59,555 bases of DNA from Herpetosiphonaceae bacterium (GCA_013821605.1 JACDGP010000017.1:1-59555); one strand, 5' to 3'; positions 1 to 11,057 are shown, counted from the first letter of the stretch. A program made the numbers and translations. Notes: generated from the letters alone by a model not told the origin.

Positions 1-2
1 TG

Positions 3-377
3 ACTCCGCAAGGTAGCAGCCCCATCAACATGATCGTTGAAGCTGCGATCGTTGGGATCTTTACCCTCCTCGTCTCAGCCGACCTCCTGGAAGAACTCAA
101 GCGCAGGATTGCGACAAAGCCCTATCGTGCCCAAAGAATTGAGTCAGTTCGGATAGAACTGCTGGTCGATACGCTCTTGGCAAATGCCGAGACGATCCCT
201 ACCATAGAAGAGCCTTTTCCTGAGGTAGGACGGGACCGAAAAGACGATTATCTGATCGCCTATGGGCATGTCGGCCAGGCCGATTATCTGGTGACTGGCG
301 ACGAGGATCTGCTCTCACTCAAGGAAGTCGGCAGCCTCAAAATCGTGACCCCTCGTCAATTTGCAGATCTGATTTGA
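3..377 (+). CDS. PIN-domain ribonuclease-like protein, 5' end cut by window edge
   Basis: The reading frame is open from base 3 to the stop at 377, so the true start lies upstream of the window. An internal ATG at 30 is not a credible start, because the residues before it (TPQGSSPIN) fit the usual SG-L-PxGSPA segment of this family. The protein matches the putative toxin group of PIN proteins (COG1569 type). It has a helix around FTLLVSADLLEEL, a central acidic site in DRKDDYLIAYG and a C-terminal acidic pair in TGDEDLL. PIN proteins are metal-dependent RNases, often toxins of type II toxin-antitoxin pairs. The first catalytic aspartate and any antitoxin partner would be outside the window. 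Toxin function is inferred. Confidence 0.75.
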   Translation, partial: TPQGSSPINMIVEAAIVGIFTLLVSADLLEELKRRIATKPYRAQRIESVRIELLVDTLLANAETIPTIEEPFPEVGRDRKDDYLIAYGHVGQADYLVTGDEDLLSLKEVGSLKIVTPRQFADLI

Positions 378-499
378 AGTGGCATGATGAAGGGGCAAAC
401 TCCTACACCGCTGCTGTAGGTGGATCGAGCACATTGTAGCATGCGTGTTCTAACCCTCGCGGCTTGCCACTGCCTCCCTCGCAATGCTAAGATCTGACG

Positions 500-1045
500 G
501 TGATTATCTTTATAAATGGGCCGTTTGGTGTTGGCAAAACGACGACAGCCTACCTCCTTGCCAGTCGCCTGCACCAAGCCATGGTGTACGATCCCGAGAT
601 CATTGGTACCTGTGTCCGCCACCTTGTCAGCAGCGTTGAACAGGCCGCTGACTATCAGGACCACTTGCTGTGGCGTATTCTGACGGTCGAGGTTGCGCGG
701 TTGGTGCAGGTCAGCGATGGCGGGTCGCTCATCGTTCCCATGACCATCACGCGGCCCGATTATTACACGAGCATCATGGATGGCTTCCGCCGAGTCGATC
801 CTGACCTTGTCTGCGTGTGCCTCATGGCCTCGCCGGACACCTTGCACGCGCGCATTCTAGCAAGCTCCGACGTTCGGGCCGTCGCGTGGCGCTTGGATCA
901 CATCCAGCAGGGGCTGACAGCACTACACGACCCCCTGTTTGGCACCGCAATCCCGACCGACGACCGGAGCCCTACCGAAGTCGCGGACATTATCATGAGC
1001 CTGCTGCTACCTTCATCCCTCAACCCACACATCCACAGCCGGTAA
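500..1045 (+). CDS. TmrB-like P-loop ATPase/kinase
   Basis: A 181-residue protein starting at a GTG. The N-terminus reads INGPFGVGKTT, a Walker A P-loop at about residues 6-15, followed by MVYDPEIIG. That layout resembles TmrB, the tunicamycin-resistance ATP-binding protein of Bacillus, and related AAA_33-type small kinases. No ribosome binding site is strong and the GTG could be replaced by a nearby codon. The gene stands alone between the PIN gene and a convergent enolase-superfamily gene. The substrate cannot be read from the sequence; a nucleotide-dependent small-molecule kinase or resistance ATPase is the best guess. Confidence 0.7.
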   Translation: MIIFINGPFGVGKTTTAYLLASRLHQAMVYDPEIIGTCVRHLVSSVEQAADYQDHLLWRILTVEVARLVQVSDGGSLIVPMTITRPDYYTSIMDGFRRVDPDLVCVCLMASPDTLHARILASSDVRAVAWRLDHIQQGLTALHDPLFGTAIPTDDRSPTEVADIIMSLLLPSSLNPHIHSR

Positions 1046-1130
1046 CGCACCGTTGCGCATTTGCACCCTGCTTACGCCGCCCGCGCGCTTGATCTCTGCG
1101 CACGACTGTCTCCCTACTCTCATGTACCCA

Positions 1131-2276
1131 TTACAGTTTGAAGCTGAGGCCGTTTTTAGCGACTGCACGCTGAAATAGCTCCTCGTCCAGATCCAGACCA
1201 AAACCTGGACGAGCAGGGACCTTGACCTGTCCCTCATGAACCACATACCCTGACGTCTCAAGACCGGGCGTTGTTGCTTCATCCCACTCCACGAAGGCAA
1301 AATGCTGCACCGCACCGGCTAGGTGGCAGGCAGCATAGTTGCCGAAATGCCCCCCATAATGATGCGGCGCTGATCGTACTCCCACCCGGTCAAGCTCGCG
1401 ACTCAACCGCAACCAGCGGGTCAGACCGTACGCAAAGATGTCATACTGAAGCACATCCACCAGACCGGCCTGTGCCCAAGTGACCAACCGCGGATCGGCC
1501 TGTCCTTCGCCATCTGCAATCAGGACCGGCAGGCGGTGCTTGGCCAACCACGCTTTGAGATCGGCATACAGCACGTTGTCTTCATGGAATGGCTCTTCGA
1601 GCCAGAAGATTCCGCAATCGGCTGTCTCTTGCAGGACGTACTTTGCAAGGTTGAGGTTGTAGCCATTGTTGGCATCAAGCATGATCGGCGGCTGATGACC
1701 GACCGCCGCCCGCACACTCCGCACAATCGCAATGTCGCGTCGCGTCCCGCTCTCCAGCGGGAGGTGGCGCGCACCTCGCCCGACCTTAATTTTAAAGGCG
1801 CGATGCCCACGCTCGTAGCCCTCCCACACTTCTTGAGCGATCAGCTCAGCCGCTGCCTCGTCCGATGGGAGATGGAGATCGTCGAAGTAGAGCGACGTGT
1901 CATAGCAGGGAACTTGGAAAGGCACGTCCACCGCCCGACCCACGGTTTCGACGGCAAGGGCATAGACTGGACGCCCAGTTCGCTGGCCGACGAGATCCCA
2001 GATTGGGTACTCAAATGCTTGCCATGGCTCACGGACACCCTGCTCCGGGTCAAACAGCGCATCAAGACTGATACCCACTAATGGCTGAAGCTGATCAGGT
2101 CCAGCATGACAGGCTCCGAAGCCACGCGCTCCCTCGCTGTCCGTAATACGTAGCAGCGGGACGCGCACCTCGCGACCGTGTACGTCCAGTCGCGCATTCT
2201 TCCCTGCGCTCCGCGGACGTTCACCATGCAGCACTGCCCACTCCAACACCACAATATGTGGACCTGGCACATTCAT
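1131..2276 (-). CDS. Mandelate racemase/muconate lactonizing enzyme family protein (enolase superfamily)
   Basis: A 381-residue enolase-superfamily enzyme. The N-terminal capping domain is followed by the TIM barrel. FKIKVG (K162 and K164) supplies the catalytic lysine, and D201 (MLDANNG), E227 (WLEEPF) and E257 (ADGEG) are the metal ligands. HH at 305-306 in APHHYGG is the position of the mandelate-racemase-type catalytic histidine. The family abstracts a proton alpha to a carboxylate, using Mg2+; sugar-acid dehydratases and racemases are typical members. The exact substrate is unknown. An ATG at 2276 is used, but a GGAG is better spaced for a GTG at 2270. Single gene facing the TmrB-like gene. 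Confidence 0.85.
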   Translation of the reverse strand: MNVPGPHIVVLEWAVLHGERPRSAGKNARLDVHGREVRVPLLRITDSEGARGFGACHAGPDQLQPLVGISLDALFDPEQGVREPWQAFEYPIWDLVGQRTGRPVYALAVETVGRAVDVPFQVPCYDTSLYFDDLHLPSDEAAAELIAQEVWEGYERGHRAFKIKVGRGARHLPLESGTRRDIAIVRSVRAAVGHQPPIMLDANNGYNLNLAKYVLQETADCGIFWLEEPFHEDNVLYADLKAWLAKHRLPVLIADGEGQADPRLVTWAQAGLVDVLQYDIFAYGLTRWLRLSRELDRVGVRSAPHHYGGHFGNYAACHLAGAVQHFAFVEWDEATTPGLETSGYVVHEGQVKVPARPGFGLDLDEELFQRAVAKNGLSFKL

Positions 2277-2330
2277 TCTCCAACTTGACCCAACACTTAT
2301 TCGTGCTTATCTATTTGACAGTCTCGTACG

Positions 2331-2807
2331 TTAGTTGTCAACCAAAGCGTCATACGTCATGACTGTAGCGAACCCATAGACCAGATGGAAGCCGACATCA
2401 GACAACCAGCCTGACGCGCCCCAGGTCGCGGGGTCGGTAGCACCTGATAGTGTCGCCGGGAGATCGCTGGTTGCCATCGCCGCCAGCCCGACCACGACAC
2501 TGGCAATCACCGGTGGTAAGTCATCGATCTGTGGACGTACTAATCCATAAGCTATACCAACGCCGAGACCCGTACCATAGCCCATCAGTGAACCAATTCC
2601 GGTGCGACGATTCGACGCGGTTTTCTCAGCATCTGGGCCGGACCCTCGCAGGTCAACCCCGGCTTGATCGGCAAGCGCTCCGGCCAGCTTGTCTGGCACT
2701 TCACTGGCCGGGCGACCACGAAGCGCCATGTCGGCATACGTTGCTATATTGAGCGCGACGGTTCCTGCTGCTCCGGCTACTACTCCTGCCCACACCCGCG
2801 ACTCCAT
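2331..2807 (-). CDS. Small four-helix membrane protein of unknown function
   Basis: A 158-residue hydrophobic protein. The chosen ATG at 2807 has AGGAG six bases upstream; a TTG two codons earlier is less likely. Four likely membrane segments lie around residues 7-28, 68-88, 98-120 and 133-153. Between the first and second is a hydrophilic stretch with charged residues (EVPDKLAGALADQAGV). No catalytic motif was recognised. The gene is divergent from the MHS transporter and shares a roughly 250-bp control region with it. A DUF-type integral membrane protein, function unknown. Confidence 0.6.
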   Translation of the reverse strand: MESRVWAGVVAGAAGTVALNIATYADMALRGRPASEVPDKLAGALADQAGVDLRGSGPDAEKTASNRRTGIGSLMGYGTGLGVGIAYGLVRPQIDDLPPVIASVVVGLAAMATSDLPATLSGATDPATWGASGWLSDVGFHLVYGFATVMTYDALVDN

Positions 2808-2904
2808 ACCCAACTCCTTCCCGTTCCCCTATGACGTTCAATACCTTAACGGCAACGAGCAGCAACAACAATGCCACCTTCAGATGTGCGGCGTCGTGCA
2901 TAGC

Positions 2905-2933
2905 TTGATGAATTGCCGTGCGACTGCTATACT
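2905..2933 (+). promoter_or_regulatory. Sigma70-like promoter for the transporter gene
   Basis: TTGATG at 2905-2910 and TATACT at 2928-2933 are separated by exactly 17 bases, a good match to a housekeeping promoter. Transcription would begin near 2940 and give a leader of about 125 nt before the ATG at 3065. Seen in sequence; not tested. Confidence 0.55.
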
Positions 2934-3064
2934 AAAATCCTAAACCCGATCAGGCTCAATTAAATAGCTCTGCGGCGGAAGGAGGTTAGCTACCCTTCGT
3001 TCGTTTGGTCGTATCGTTTCCCCGTTGGCTGTATTCCCCCTACGATGTCGAGGAGGAACCTTTC

Positions 3065-4546
3065 ATGGCGAAGGACTACACATTGGGGTCTGCGTCTGTG
3101 GGACGCGTAGCCTCATCCACCATTGTCGATACGCCTACGATCTGGAAGGTGATCATGGCGTCCGCCTTGGGCACGATGATCGAATGGTACGATTTCTACA
3201 TCTTCGGCAGCTTGGCCACTGTTATTGCCGCGAACTTCTTTCCTTCGCGTGATCCCAATGCCGCCTTGCTTAGCACCTTTGCGACCTTCGGTGCCGGCTT
3301 TGCCGCACGTCCCTTCGGTGCGCTGGTCTTTGGTCGCGTCGGTGATTTAGTCGGTCGTAAATATGCCTTTCTGGTCACGTTGCTGATTATGGGCGGCTCA
3401 ACGACCTTGATCGGCCTCCTGCCGACCTATGCCTCGATCGGCATAGCCGCACCCCTGATCCTGGTACTCATCCGCATCATCCAGGGCCTAGCGCTTGGCG
3501 GGGAGTATGGCGGAGCGGCCACCTATGTCGCCGAACATTCGCCCGAAAATCGTCGTGGCTTCTATACCAGCTTCATTCAGATTACTGCAACGGCCGGCCT
3601 CTTCGTCTCGTTGCTCGTGATTCTGGTTGTGCGCGGCTCGATGAGCCCGGCCAGCTATGCCTCCTATGGCTGGCGTATCCCGTTCCTCTTGTCGATCTTC
3701 CTGGTTGCCATCTCGGTCTACATTCGCAGCCGAATGAAAGAGTCGCCCTTGTTTAGCAAGCTGAAGGCTGAGGGCAAAACCTCGAAGACACCGCTCACCG
3801 ACGCCCTAGGTAGCCGCAAGAATTGGGGCATTATGCTGCTGGTGCTTTTTGGTGCGGCAGCTGGTCAAGCCGTCATCTGGTATACAGCGCAGTTCTATAT
3901 CAGCACCTTCCTCAAAAGCAAGGGGGTGGGCATCGACCTAAATCAGGCAGATACTGTCGTCGCCTTGGCGCTCCTGTTTGGCCTCCCATTCTTTGTGCTC
4001 TTCGGCGCGCTATCTGACCGGCTCGGCCGGAAGCCAGTGATGATGGCTGGTAATCTGCTCGGTGCCCTACTGATTTATCCTATCTTCAGCGGGATCAAAG
4101 CTGCTGCTGGGCCGATCGGGCCGTTGGTCGATGCGACAGGTAAAGCTGCCCTGGATGCAGCCGGTAAACCGCTGACCCATGCACTCCAGCCGAACCTGTT
4201 TGTAATCGGTCTACTCATCTGGATATTGCTGGCGACGGTTGGTATGGTGTATGGCCCAATTGCAGCTTTTCTGGTTGAAGCCTTTCCGGCTCGGATCCGC
4301 TATACTTCGGTCAGCTTGCCTTACCACGTCGGCAATGGCTACTTTGGTGGCTGGCTCCCCTTTATTGCGACGGCGCTTTCAGTCCGTGCCGCAGTGTCGG
4401 CGAATCCAACAATCAAGGCGAACTACATTTATGCCGGCTTGATCTGGCCCATTGCTGTCGCCCTGATCACCTTCGTGATTGGCACGCTCTTTGTGAAAGA
4501 GACCAAAAACGTTTCGGTTCACGAGGAAGCCGGCGAAGAACCCTAA
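3065..4546 (+). CDS. MHS-family major facilitator transporter (metabolite:H+ symporter)
   Basis: A 493-residue 12-helix transporter of the metabolite:H+ symporter branch (ShiA/KgtP/ProP-like). The ATG at 3065 is preceded by GAGGAGG, so the 20-residue upstream extension of the open frame is rejected. The family signature is clear: GTMIEWYDFYIFGSLA in helix 1, ARPFGALVFGRVGD with the MFS loop 2-3 motif GDLVGRK, and IQGLALGGEYGGA in helix 4. Further on, GALSDRLGRKP repeats the loop motif in the second half. A hydrophilic insert lies between helices near residues 350-385. The gene precedes two acetyl-CoA synthetase genes, so uptake of a short-chain carboxylate such as acetate or propionate is a reasonable inference. 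Confidence 0.88.
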   Translation: MAKDYTLGSASVGRVASSTIVDTPTIWKVIMASALGTMIEWYDFYIFGSLATVIAANFFPSRDPNAALLSTFATFGAGFAARPFGALVFGRVGDLVGRKYAFLVTLLIMGGSTTLIGLLPTYASIGIAAPLILVLIRIIQGLALGGEYGGAATYVAEHSPENRRGFYTSFIQITATAGLFVSLLVILVVRGSMSPASYASYGWRIPFLLSIFLVAISVYIRSRMKESPLFSKLKAEGKTSKTPLTDALGSRKNWGIMLLVLFGAAAGQAVIWYTAQFYISTFLKSKGVGIDLNQADTVVALALLFGLPFFVLFGALSDRLGRKPVMMAGNLLGALLIYPIFSGIKAAAGPIGPLVDATGKAALDAAGKPLTHALQPNLFVIGLLIWILLATVGMVYGPIAAFLVEAFPARIRYTSVSLPYHVGNGYFGGWLPFIATALSVRAAVSANPTIKANYIYAGLIWPIAVALITFVIGTLFVKETKNVSVHEEAGEEP

Positions 4547-4625
4547 CCAACCCCGGCCTAAGGTCAACGCTGGTTGACCAAATCTGGGTCTGCCTTGATT
4601 GTCGGGCTCATCGAACGTATCATAC

Positions 4626-4655
4626 GGCGCAGGAACGAACCCCGTTTCCTGCGCC
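4626..4655 (+). terminator. Perfect 10-bp hairpin between transporter and synthetase genes
   Basis: GGCGCAGGAA at 4626-4635 pairs perfectly with TTCCTGCGCC at 4646-4655 across a 10-nt loop. It is followed by TTCTCG rather than a run of T. It may be a partial terminator, an RNA-stabilising hairpin or an attenuator for the downstream synthetase, whose Shine-Dalgarno sequence begins 17 bases later. Confidence 0.5.
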
Positions 4656-4681
4656 TTCTCGATGCCAAAATAGGAGATGCA

Positions 4682-6610
4682 ATGATGCAGGCTGATGCGA
4701 ATCGATCCGGTGCCGACCTCCATGCGGCCTACGGTGGCGATCACCAAGTCCCGCCGCCTAATCCGCAGCTCGCGATGGAGGCTCAAGTGGGCGATTATCA
4801 GAGGCTTTATCGCCGTTCACTTGAGGATCCCGATGCATTTTGGCGTGAATCTGCGCAAGACATTACGTGGCATACGCCCTTCACGCAAGTGCTTGATGAC
4901 CGGCAAGCGCCCTTCTACAAATGGTTTGTTGGCGGCAAGACCAACGTCGTAACGAATGCCCTGGAACGCCATCTCGCTGCACGCGGGAGCCAGACTGCAC
5001 TCATCTGGGAAGGCGAAGACGGCGCTAGCCGAACCCTCTCCTACGCTGAACTTAACGAGCAGGTCAACCGCTTCGCCAACGTGCTCCGTTCGCTTGGCAT
5101 CAACAAAGGCGACCGCGTCGCGATCTATATGCCCCGCATTCCGGAGCAGCCTATCGCGATGCTGGCCACGGCCAAGCTTGGTGCCGTCCACATGGTTGTG
5201 TACGGGGGCCTTTCGACCGAGGCGCTGCACGCTCGGATTGCGGATGCCCAGGCCAAGGTGGTCGTCACAGCGGATGGTGGTCATATTAACGGCAAGCTCA
5301 TCGAACTCAAGCGTATTACGGATGAGGCAGTTGCCCATGCGCCGAGCGTCGAAACGGTGGTCTGTGTCAAGCATGCCGGTAATCCCATCAACCAGACGCC
5401 TCGTGATCGTGATTGGCATACGCTGATGGACGATCCACAGATGGTCGGACCTTGTCCTACTGCGTCGATGGATAGTGAAGATCCGTTTTTCATTATCTAT
5501 ACCTCGGGATCAACCGGCGCACCGAAAGGGGTCGTCCATACGGTCGGCGGCTATCTCGTCGACGTCTACTCGTCGCTGAAGTGGGCGCTCGACTTCCGGG
5601 ATGGCGATATCCTCTTCTGCACCTCGGATGCTGGTTGGATCGTTGGCCATTCAATTGTGCTATACGGCCCACTGATGCACGGCGTGACGACCATCATGTA
5701 CGAGGGTGCCCCGACCTACCCCAATCCGGGCCGGTGGTGGAATATCGTTGAGCGCCACAAGGCCACGATCATGTACACGGCGCCGACCGGTGTCCGAGGT
5801 CTCATGCGCTTCGGTGCAGAATGGCCGGCAAAATCCGACCTTAGCTCGCTCCGCCTCTTGAGTATTGCTGGCGAGCCCCTCAACCCTGAGGCCTGGCGCT
5901 GGTTCTTCGAGGAGATTGGACAGAGCCGCTGCCCTATCATCGACTCGTGGTGGCAAACCGAGACCAGCAAGCCCATGATCTCGAACCTACCGACCGTCGC
6001 AATGAAGCCCGGCTCGTGCGGGCTGCCTATGCCCGGCGTCGAGATCGCGGTCGTCGATGACAATGGCCTACCCGTACCGCCGGATACCGAAGGACGTCTG
6101 ATCATCAAGCGCCCATGGCCCGGCATGCTGCGTACTGTCTATCGCGATCCTGATCGCTATGTGCAGCAGTATTGGAGCGAATTGCCCGGTGTGTATTTGA
6201 CCGGCGATGCGGCCCGTATCGATTCTGACGGCTATACCTGGGTTATTGGTCGTACCGATGACGTAATGAAGGTCTCCGGCTACCGCTTAGGGACAGCCGA
6301 GGTCGAATCGGCGCTCGTATCGCACCCATCCGTTGCCGAAGCAGCTGTGATCGGTCTGCCACACGCGATCAGAGGTACTGCTATTCACGCCTTTGTGATC
6401 TTACGCCAGGGTATTGCAGATACAGGTGACCTTTTCATTGAAGAACTGAAGGGACATGTTAGCAACACTATGGGTCCCATTGCCAAGCCTGAGGCGATTA
6501 CGATTGTGCCGAAGCTGCCCAAGACTCGGTCGGGCAAGATCATGCGTCGTGTGCTAAAAGCCCAGGCACTTGGTCAACCGCTGGGCGATACCAGTACGAT
6601 TGAAGAATAA
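4682..6610 (+). CDS. Acetyl-CoA synthetase-like acyl-CoA ligase 1 (divergent paralogue)
   Basis: A 642-residue AMP-forming acyl-CoA synthetase. AGGAG at 4672-4676 serves ATGs at 4682 and 4685; the upstream TTG at 4574 has no such site. It carries the ACAS N-terminal region, the P-loop YTSGSTGAPKG, the DSWWQTETS adenylate motif, and a C-terminal PKTRSGKIMRR with K619 as the probable acetylation-regulated catalytic lysine. The two adjacent tryptophans, which include the one that limits chain length in Acs, are kept. However the pocket segment reads GWIVGHS, where its neighbour and classical Acs have a Thr after the aliphatic residue. TETS replaces TETG. The substrate may therefore differ from acetate (for example propionate or another short acid). 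The next gene is a paralogue 119 bases on. Confidence 0.9.
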   Translation: MMQADANRSGADLHAAYGGDHQVPPPNPQLAMEAQVGDYQRLYRRSLEDPDAFWRESAQDITWHTPFTQVLDDRQAPFYKWFVGGKTNVVTNALERHLAARGSQTALIWEGEDGASRTLSYAELNEQVNRFANVLRSLGINKGDRVAIYMPRIPEQPIAMLATAKLGAVHMVVYGGLSTEALHARIADAQAKVVVTADGGHINGKLIELKRITDEAVAHAPSVETVVCVKHAGNPINQTPRDRDWHTLMDDPQMVGPCPTASMDSEDPFFIIYTSGSTGAPKGVVHTVGGYLVDVYSSLKWALDFRDGDILFCTSDAGWIVGHSIVLYGPLMHGVTTIMYEGAPTYPNPGRWWNIVERHKATIMYTAPTGVRGLMRFGAEWPAKSDLSSLRLLSIAGEPLNPEAWRWFFEEIGQSRCPIIDSWWQTETSKPMISNLPTVAMKPGSCGLPMPGVEIAVVDDNGLPVPPDTEGRLIIKRPWPGMLRTVYRDPDRYVQQYWSELPGVYLTGDAARIDSDGYTWVIGRTDDVMKVSGYRLGTAEVESALVSHPSVAEAAVIGLPHAIRGTAIHAFVILRQGIADTGDLFIEELKGHVSNTMGPIAKPEAITIVPKLPKTRSGKIMRRVLKAQALGQPLGDTSTIEE

Positions 6611-6729
6611 TGAGCCAGCAATCAAGTTGAATGATCCCTATGCGCTGATCTATCATATACGCTTGCGGCAGGCACACTATCTGCTGGGCAGCTACCACCG
6701 CCTGTCGAAGATGATAAGGAAAGGTTGTT

Positions 6730-8691
<1,962 letters not shown>

Positions 8692-8725
8692 GGAGCATGA
8701 ATCAGGATCCGCAAGGAGGAGCAGT

Positions 8726-9916
8726 ATGAGTGCAGGGCGTGAAGTAGTGGTGCTCAGCGGCGTTCGCACCGCTATCGGTAAATACGGGGGCAGTCTCAAG
8801 GATAAGCCACCGACCGAACTGGCGGCGATGGTCGTCCGCGAAGCCGTGAAACGGGCCGGGGTCGAGCCTCAAGCAATCGGCCAAGTGGTCTTTGGGAACG
8901 TGATTCACACCGATATCCACGACATGTATTTGGCGCGTGTCGCCGGTGTTAACGGTGGCTTGCCGGTCGAAATCCCCGCCTATACCCTCAATCGTCTGTG
9001 TGGTAGCGGCCTGCAGGCGATCGTCTCCGCTGCACAAGCGATCATGGTTGGTGATGTGGATGCGGCAGTCGCCGGCGGGGTCGAGGTCATGAGCCGCGGG
9101 CAGTATTGGCTGCCGGGTATGCGCTGGGGCCAGCGCATGAATGATGCGGCGGTCGTTGATGCCATGGTCGGGGCCTTGACCGACCCCTTCGATGATTGTC
9201 ACATGGGTATCACGGCCGAGAATGTGGCTGAAAAGTGGCATGTGAGCCGTGAAGATCAAGATAAGTTGGCGGTCGAATCACAGCGCCGCGCGGCGAAAGC
9301 GACGGTGGAAGGCTATTTCAAGGAGCAAATCCTGCCGGTCGAACTCAAAGTGAAAGGCGGCACAACCGAATTTGCCACCGACGAATCCGTGCGTGGCGAA
9401 GCCACGCTGGAAGGGCTGGCGAAGCTCAAGCCGGTCTTTACGCCGACCGGCACCGTCACCGCCGGCAATGCCTCCGGTATTAATGATGCGGCGGCTGCGG
9501 TCGTGCTAATGGAGCGCCGTAAAGCCGAAGCAGGTGGTTTGAAACCGATGGGCCGGCTCGTCGGCTATGCCCATGCCGGTGTTGATCCCAAGTATATGGG
9601 TATCGGCCCGGTTCCCGCCGTGCGCAAGCTCCTTGATAGCACAGGCTTGGGTATTCAAGATATTGACGTGTTTGAGGTCAATGAAGCCTTTGCTGCTCAA
9701 GCGCTTGCTGTGATCCGCGACCTTGAACTCCCACCCGAAAAGGTCAACCCCAATGGCAGCGGTATCTCGCTCGGCCATCCAATTGGCGCAACAGGCTGCA
9801 TTTTGACCGTCAAAGCACTCTATGAACTCAAGCGCACCGGGGGCCGCTATGCTCTAGTGACCATGTGTATTGGTGGTGGCCAAGGGATCGCGGCGATTTT
9901 CGAGCGCATGACATAG
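8726..9916 (+). CDS. phaA: Acetyl-CoA C-acetyltransferase (thiolase)
   Basis: A 396-residue biosynthetic-type thiolase condensing two acetyl-CoA to acetoacetyl-CoA. GGAGGAG precedes the ATG at 8726. The nucleophilic cysteine C92 sits in NRLCGSGLQAI, H351 in GHPIGATG, and the second catalytic cysteine C381 in CIGGGQG. The ALxNASGINDAAA-like region appears as TAGNASGINDGAA-type sequence (here AGNASGINDAAAAV). It is directly followed by phaB, so the pair channels acetyl-CoA towards (R)-3-hydroxybutyryl-CoA. The same reactions could also serve carbon assimilation through crotonyl-CoA. Confidence 0.94.
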   Translation: MSAGREVVVLSGVRTAIGKYGGSLKDKPPTELAAMVVREAVKRAGVEPQAIGQVVFGNVIHTDIHDMYLARVAGVNGGLPVEIPAYTLNRLCGSGLQAIVSAAQAIMVGDVDAAVAGGVEVMSRGQYWLPGMRWGQRMNDAAVVDAMVGALTDPFDDCHMGITAENVAEKWHVSREDQDKLAVESQRRAAKATVEGYFKEQILPVELKVKGGTTEFATDESVRGEATLEGLAKLKPVFTPTGTVTAGNASGINDAAAAVVLMERRKAEAGGLKPMGRLVGYAHAGVDPKYMGIGPVPAVRKLLDSTGLGIQDIDVFEVNEAFAAQALAVIRDLELPPEKVNPNGSGISLGHPIGATGCILTVKALYELKRTGGRYALVTMCIGGGQGIAAIFERMT

Positions 9917-9930
9917 CTGGAGCAACGACT

Positions 9931-10674
9931 ATGGGACGACTAGATGGCAAGATTGCACTTGTGACAGGTGCGTCACGCGGTATCGGTCGGGCAATCGCTT
10001 TGGAGCTCGCGCACGCGGGTGCCAGTGTGTCCATTAACTACCTCAGCGCCGAGGATGAGGCCCAAGCCGTGGCGGATGAGATCGCTAAGTTCGGTGGTAA
10101 AACACTGCTGCTCCAAGCCAATGTCAGCGATAAAGACCAGGTGCGCGGTATGGTTAAGCAGGCCGTGGAGCACTTTGGACAGCTCGATATTCTAGTTAAC
10201 AACGCCGGTATCACCCGCGATAGATCGATGCGCAAGCTGACCGACGACGACTGGACCGAGGTCATTAACACCAACCTCAACAGCGTCTATTACTGTACCA
10301 CTGCGGCGATGCAGGGCATGATCGACCACAAATTTGGCCGCATTATCAACATCAGTTCCTATGTCGGTCAGGCCGGTAACTTTGGTCAGGCGAACTATGC
10401 CGCGAGCAAAGGTGGCATTATCGCCTTCACCAAAACCGCAGCCATTGAACTGGCCAAGTACAACATCACCGTCAATTCCATCGCGCCGGGCTTTACCTTG
10501 ACCGAGATGCTGGCAAAGGTGCCGGCCAACGTTCAGGATCAAATCAAAGCCAAGATCCCGATGGGACGCTTCGGCTTGCCCGAGGAGGTCGCCAAGGCAG
10601 TGGCCTTCCTGGCCGCCGATGGCGACTATATCACGGGCCAGCAGATCAACATCAACGGCGGCGTTTATATGTAA
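9931..10674 (+). CDS. phaB: Acetoacetyl-CoA reductase (SDR)
   Basis: A 247-residue short-chain dehydrogenase. The start is the ATG at 9931, just after the phaA stop, with GGAG nine bases upstream; the longer open frame begins inside phaA and is rejected. The nucleotide-binding motif TGASRGIG is at residues 13-20 and NNAG at 90-93. The catalytic triad is S143, Y156 and K160 in YAASK. The C-terminus ITGQQININGGVYM is typical of PhaB/FabG. It reduces acetoacetyl-CoA to (R)-3-hydroxybutyryl-CoA, most likely with NADPH. PhaB is preferred over FabG because of its place between phaA and a PhaE-like gene. Confidence 0.9.
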   Translation: MGRLDGKIALVTGASRGIGRAIALELAHAGASVSINYLSAEDEAQAVADEIAKFGGKTLLLQANVSDKDQVRGMVKQAVEHFGQLDILVNNAGITRDRSMRKLTDDDWTEVINTNLNSVYYCTTAAMQGMIDHKFGRIINISSYVGQAGNFGQANYAASKGGIIAFTKTAAIELAKYNITVNSIAPGFTLTEMLAKVPANVQDQIKAKIPMGRFGLPEEVAKAVAFLAADGDYITGQQININGGVYM

Positions 10675-10686
10675 GGGAGAACCAAC

Positions 10687-11043
10687 ATGAGTCAACATCG
10701 CCCCGACGATACTAACCCCATGGACCCCTTTGGCATGATGAAAGGGCTGCGCGATGCCAACCTGGACGCGTGGTCCAAGATGATGCAGCAGTTCGTGAAT
10801 ACCGAAGGCTACGCCCAGGCCACCGGAAAAATGCTGGATACCTACCTAACAACGTCGGCACCCTTCCGCAAGCTGATCGAGCAAAGCATGGCCCAGGTGC
10901 TGGCTCAGCTTAACATGCCTACACGCTCCGATGTAACCAGTCTGGCAGAGCGCTTGACCAATATTGAGATGCGCTTGGATGACCTGGATGCCAAGCTCGA
11001 CAGCTTGCTCGAGAGCAAGCCGTCGAAGCCTGAGCAAGAATGA
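10687..11043 (+). CDS. Small PhaE/phasin-like PHA-associated protein
   Basis: A 118-residue acidic helical protein starting 12 bases after phaB with GGGAGA upstream. The N-terminal part (MDPFGMMKGL, then AWSKMMQQFV) and the segment PFRKLIEQSMAQVLAQLNMPTRSDV resemble the C-terminal part of PhaE subunits and granule-associated phasin-type proteins. There, a PTR-D/E turn precedes a coiled coil. Residues 78-108 (LAERLTNIEMRLDDLDAKLDSLL) form that coiled coil. It probably binds a PHA synthase or the granule surface. It is too short for a full PhaE (usually above 300 residues). No phaC follows it in this window. Confidence 0.6.
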   Translation: MSQHRPDDTNPMDPFGMMKGLRDANLDAWSKMMQQFVNTEGYAQATGKMLDTYLTTSAPFRKLIEQSMAQVLAQLNMPTRSDVTSLAERLTNIEMRLDDLDAKLDSLLESKPSKPEQE

Positions 11044-11057
11044 GCCGTTGACACCCA

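Noticed and set aside
356-847. Reverse-strand frame of 163 codons overlapping the TmrB-like gene
   Set aside because: It lies opposite a P-loop protein with clear family motifs and shows no domain of its own.
1536-2081. 181-codon forward frame inside the enolase-superfamily gene
   Set aside because: It is antisense to a gene with intact metal ligands; no ribosome site or family match.
4574-4681. N-terminal extension of the first synthetase from a TTG
   Set aside because: No ribosome site, includes the intergenic hairpin, and AGGAG marks ATG 4682/4685.
4817-5419. 200-codon reverse frame within the first acyl-CoA synthetase
   Set aside because: Antisense shadow of a well-conserved enzyme; composition follows the codon bias of the opposite strand.
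8702-9259. 185-codon reverse frame overlapping phaA
   Set aside because: Antisense to a complete thiolase with all catalytic residues.
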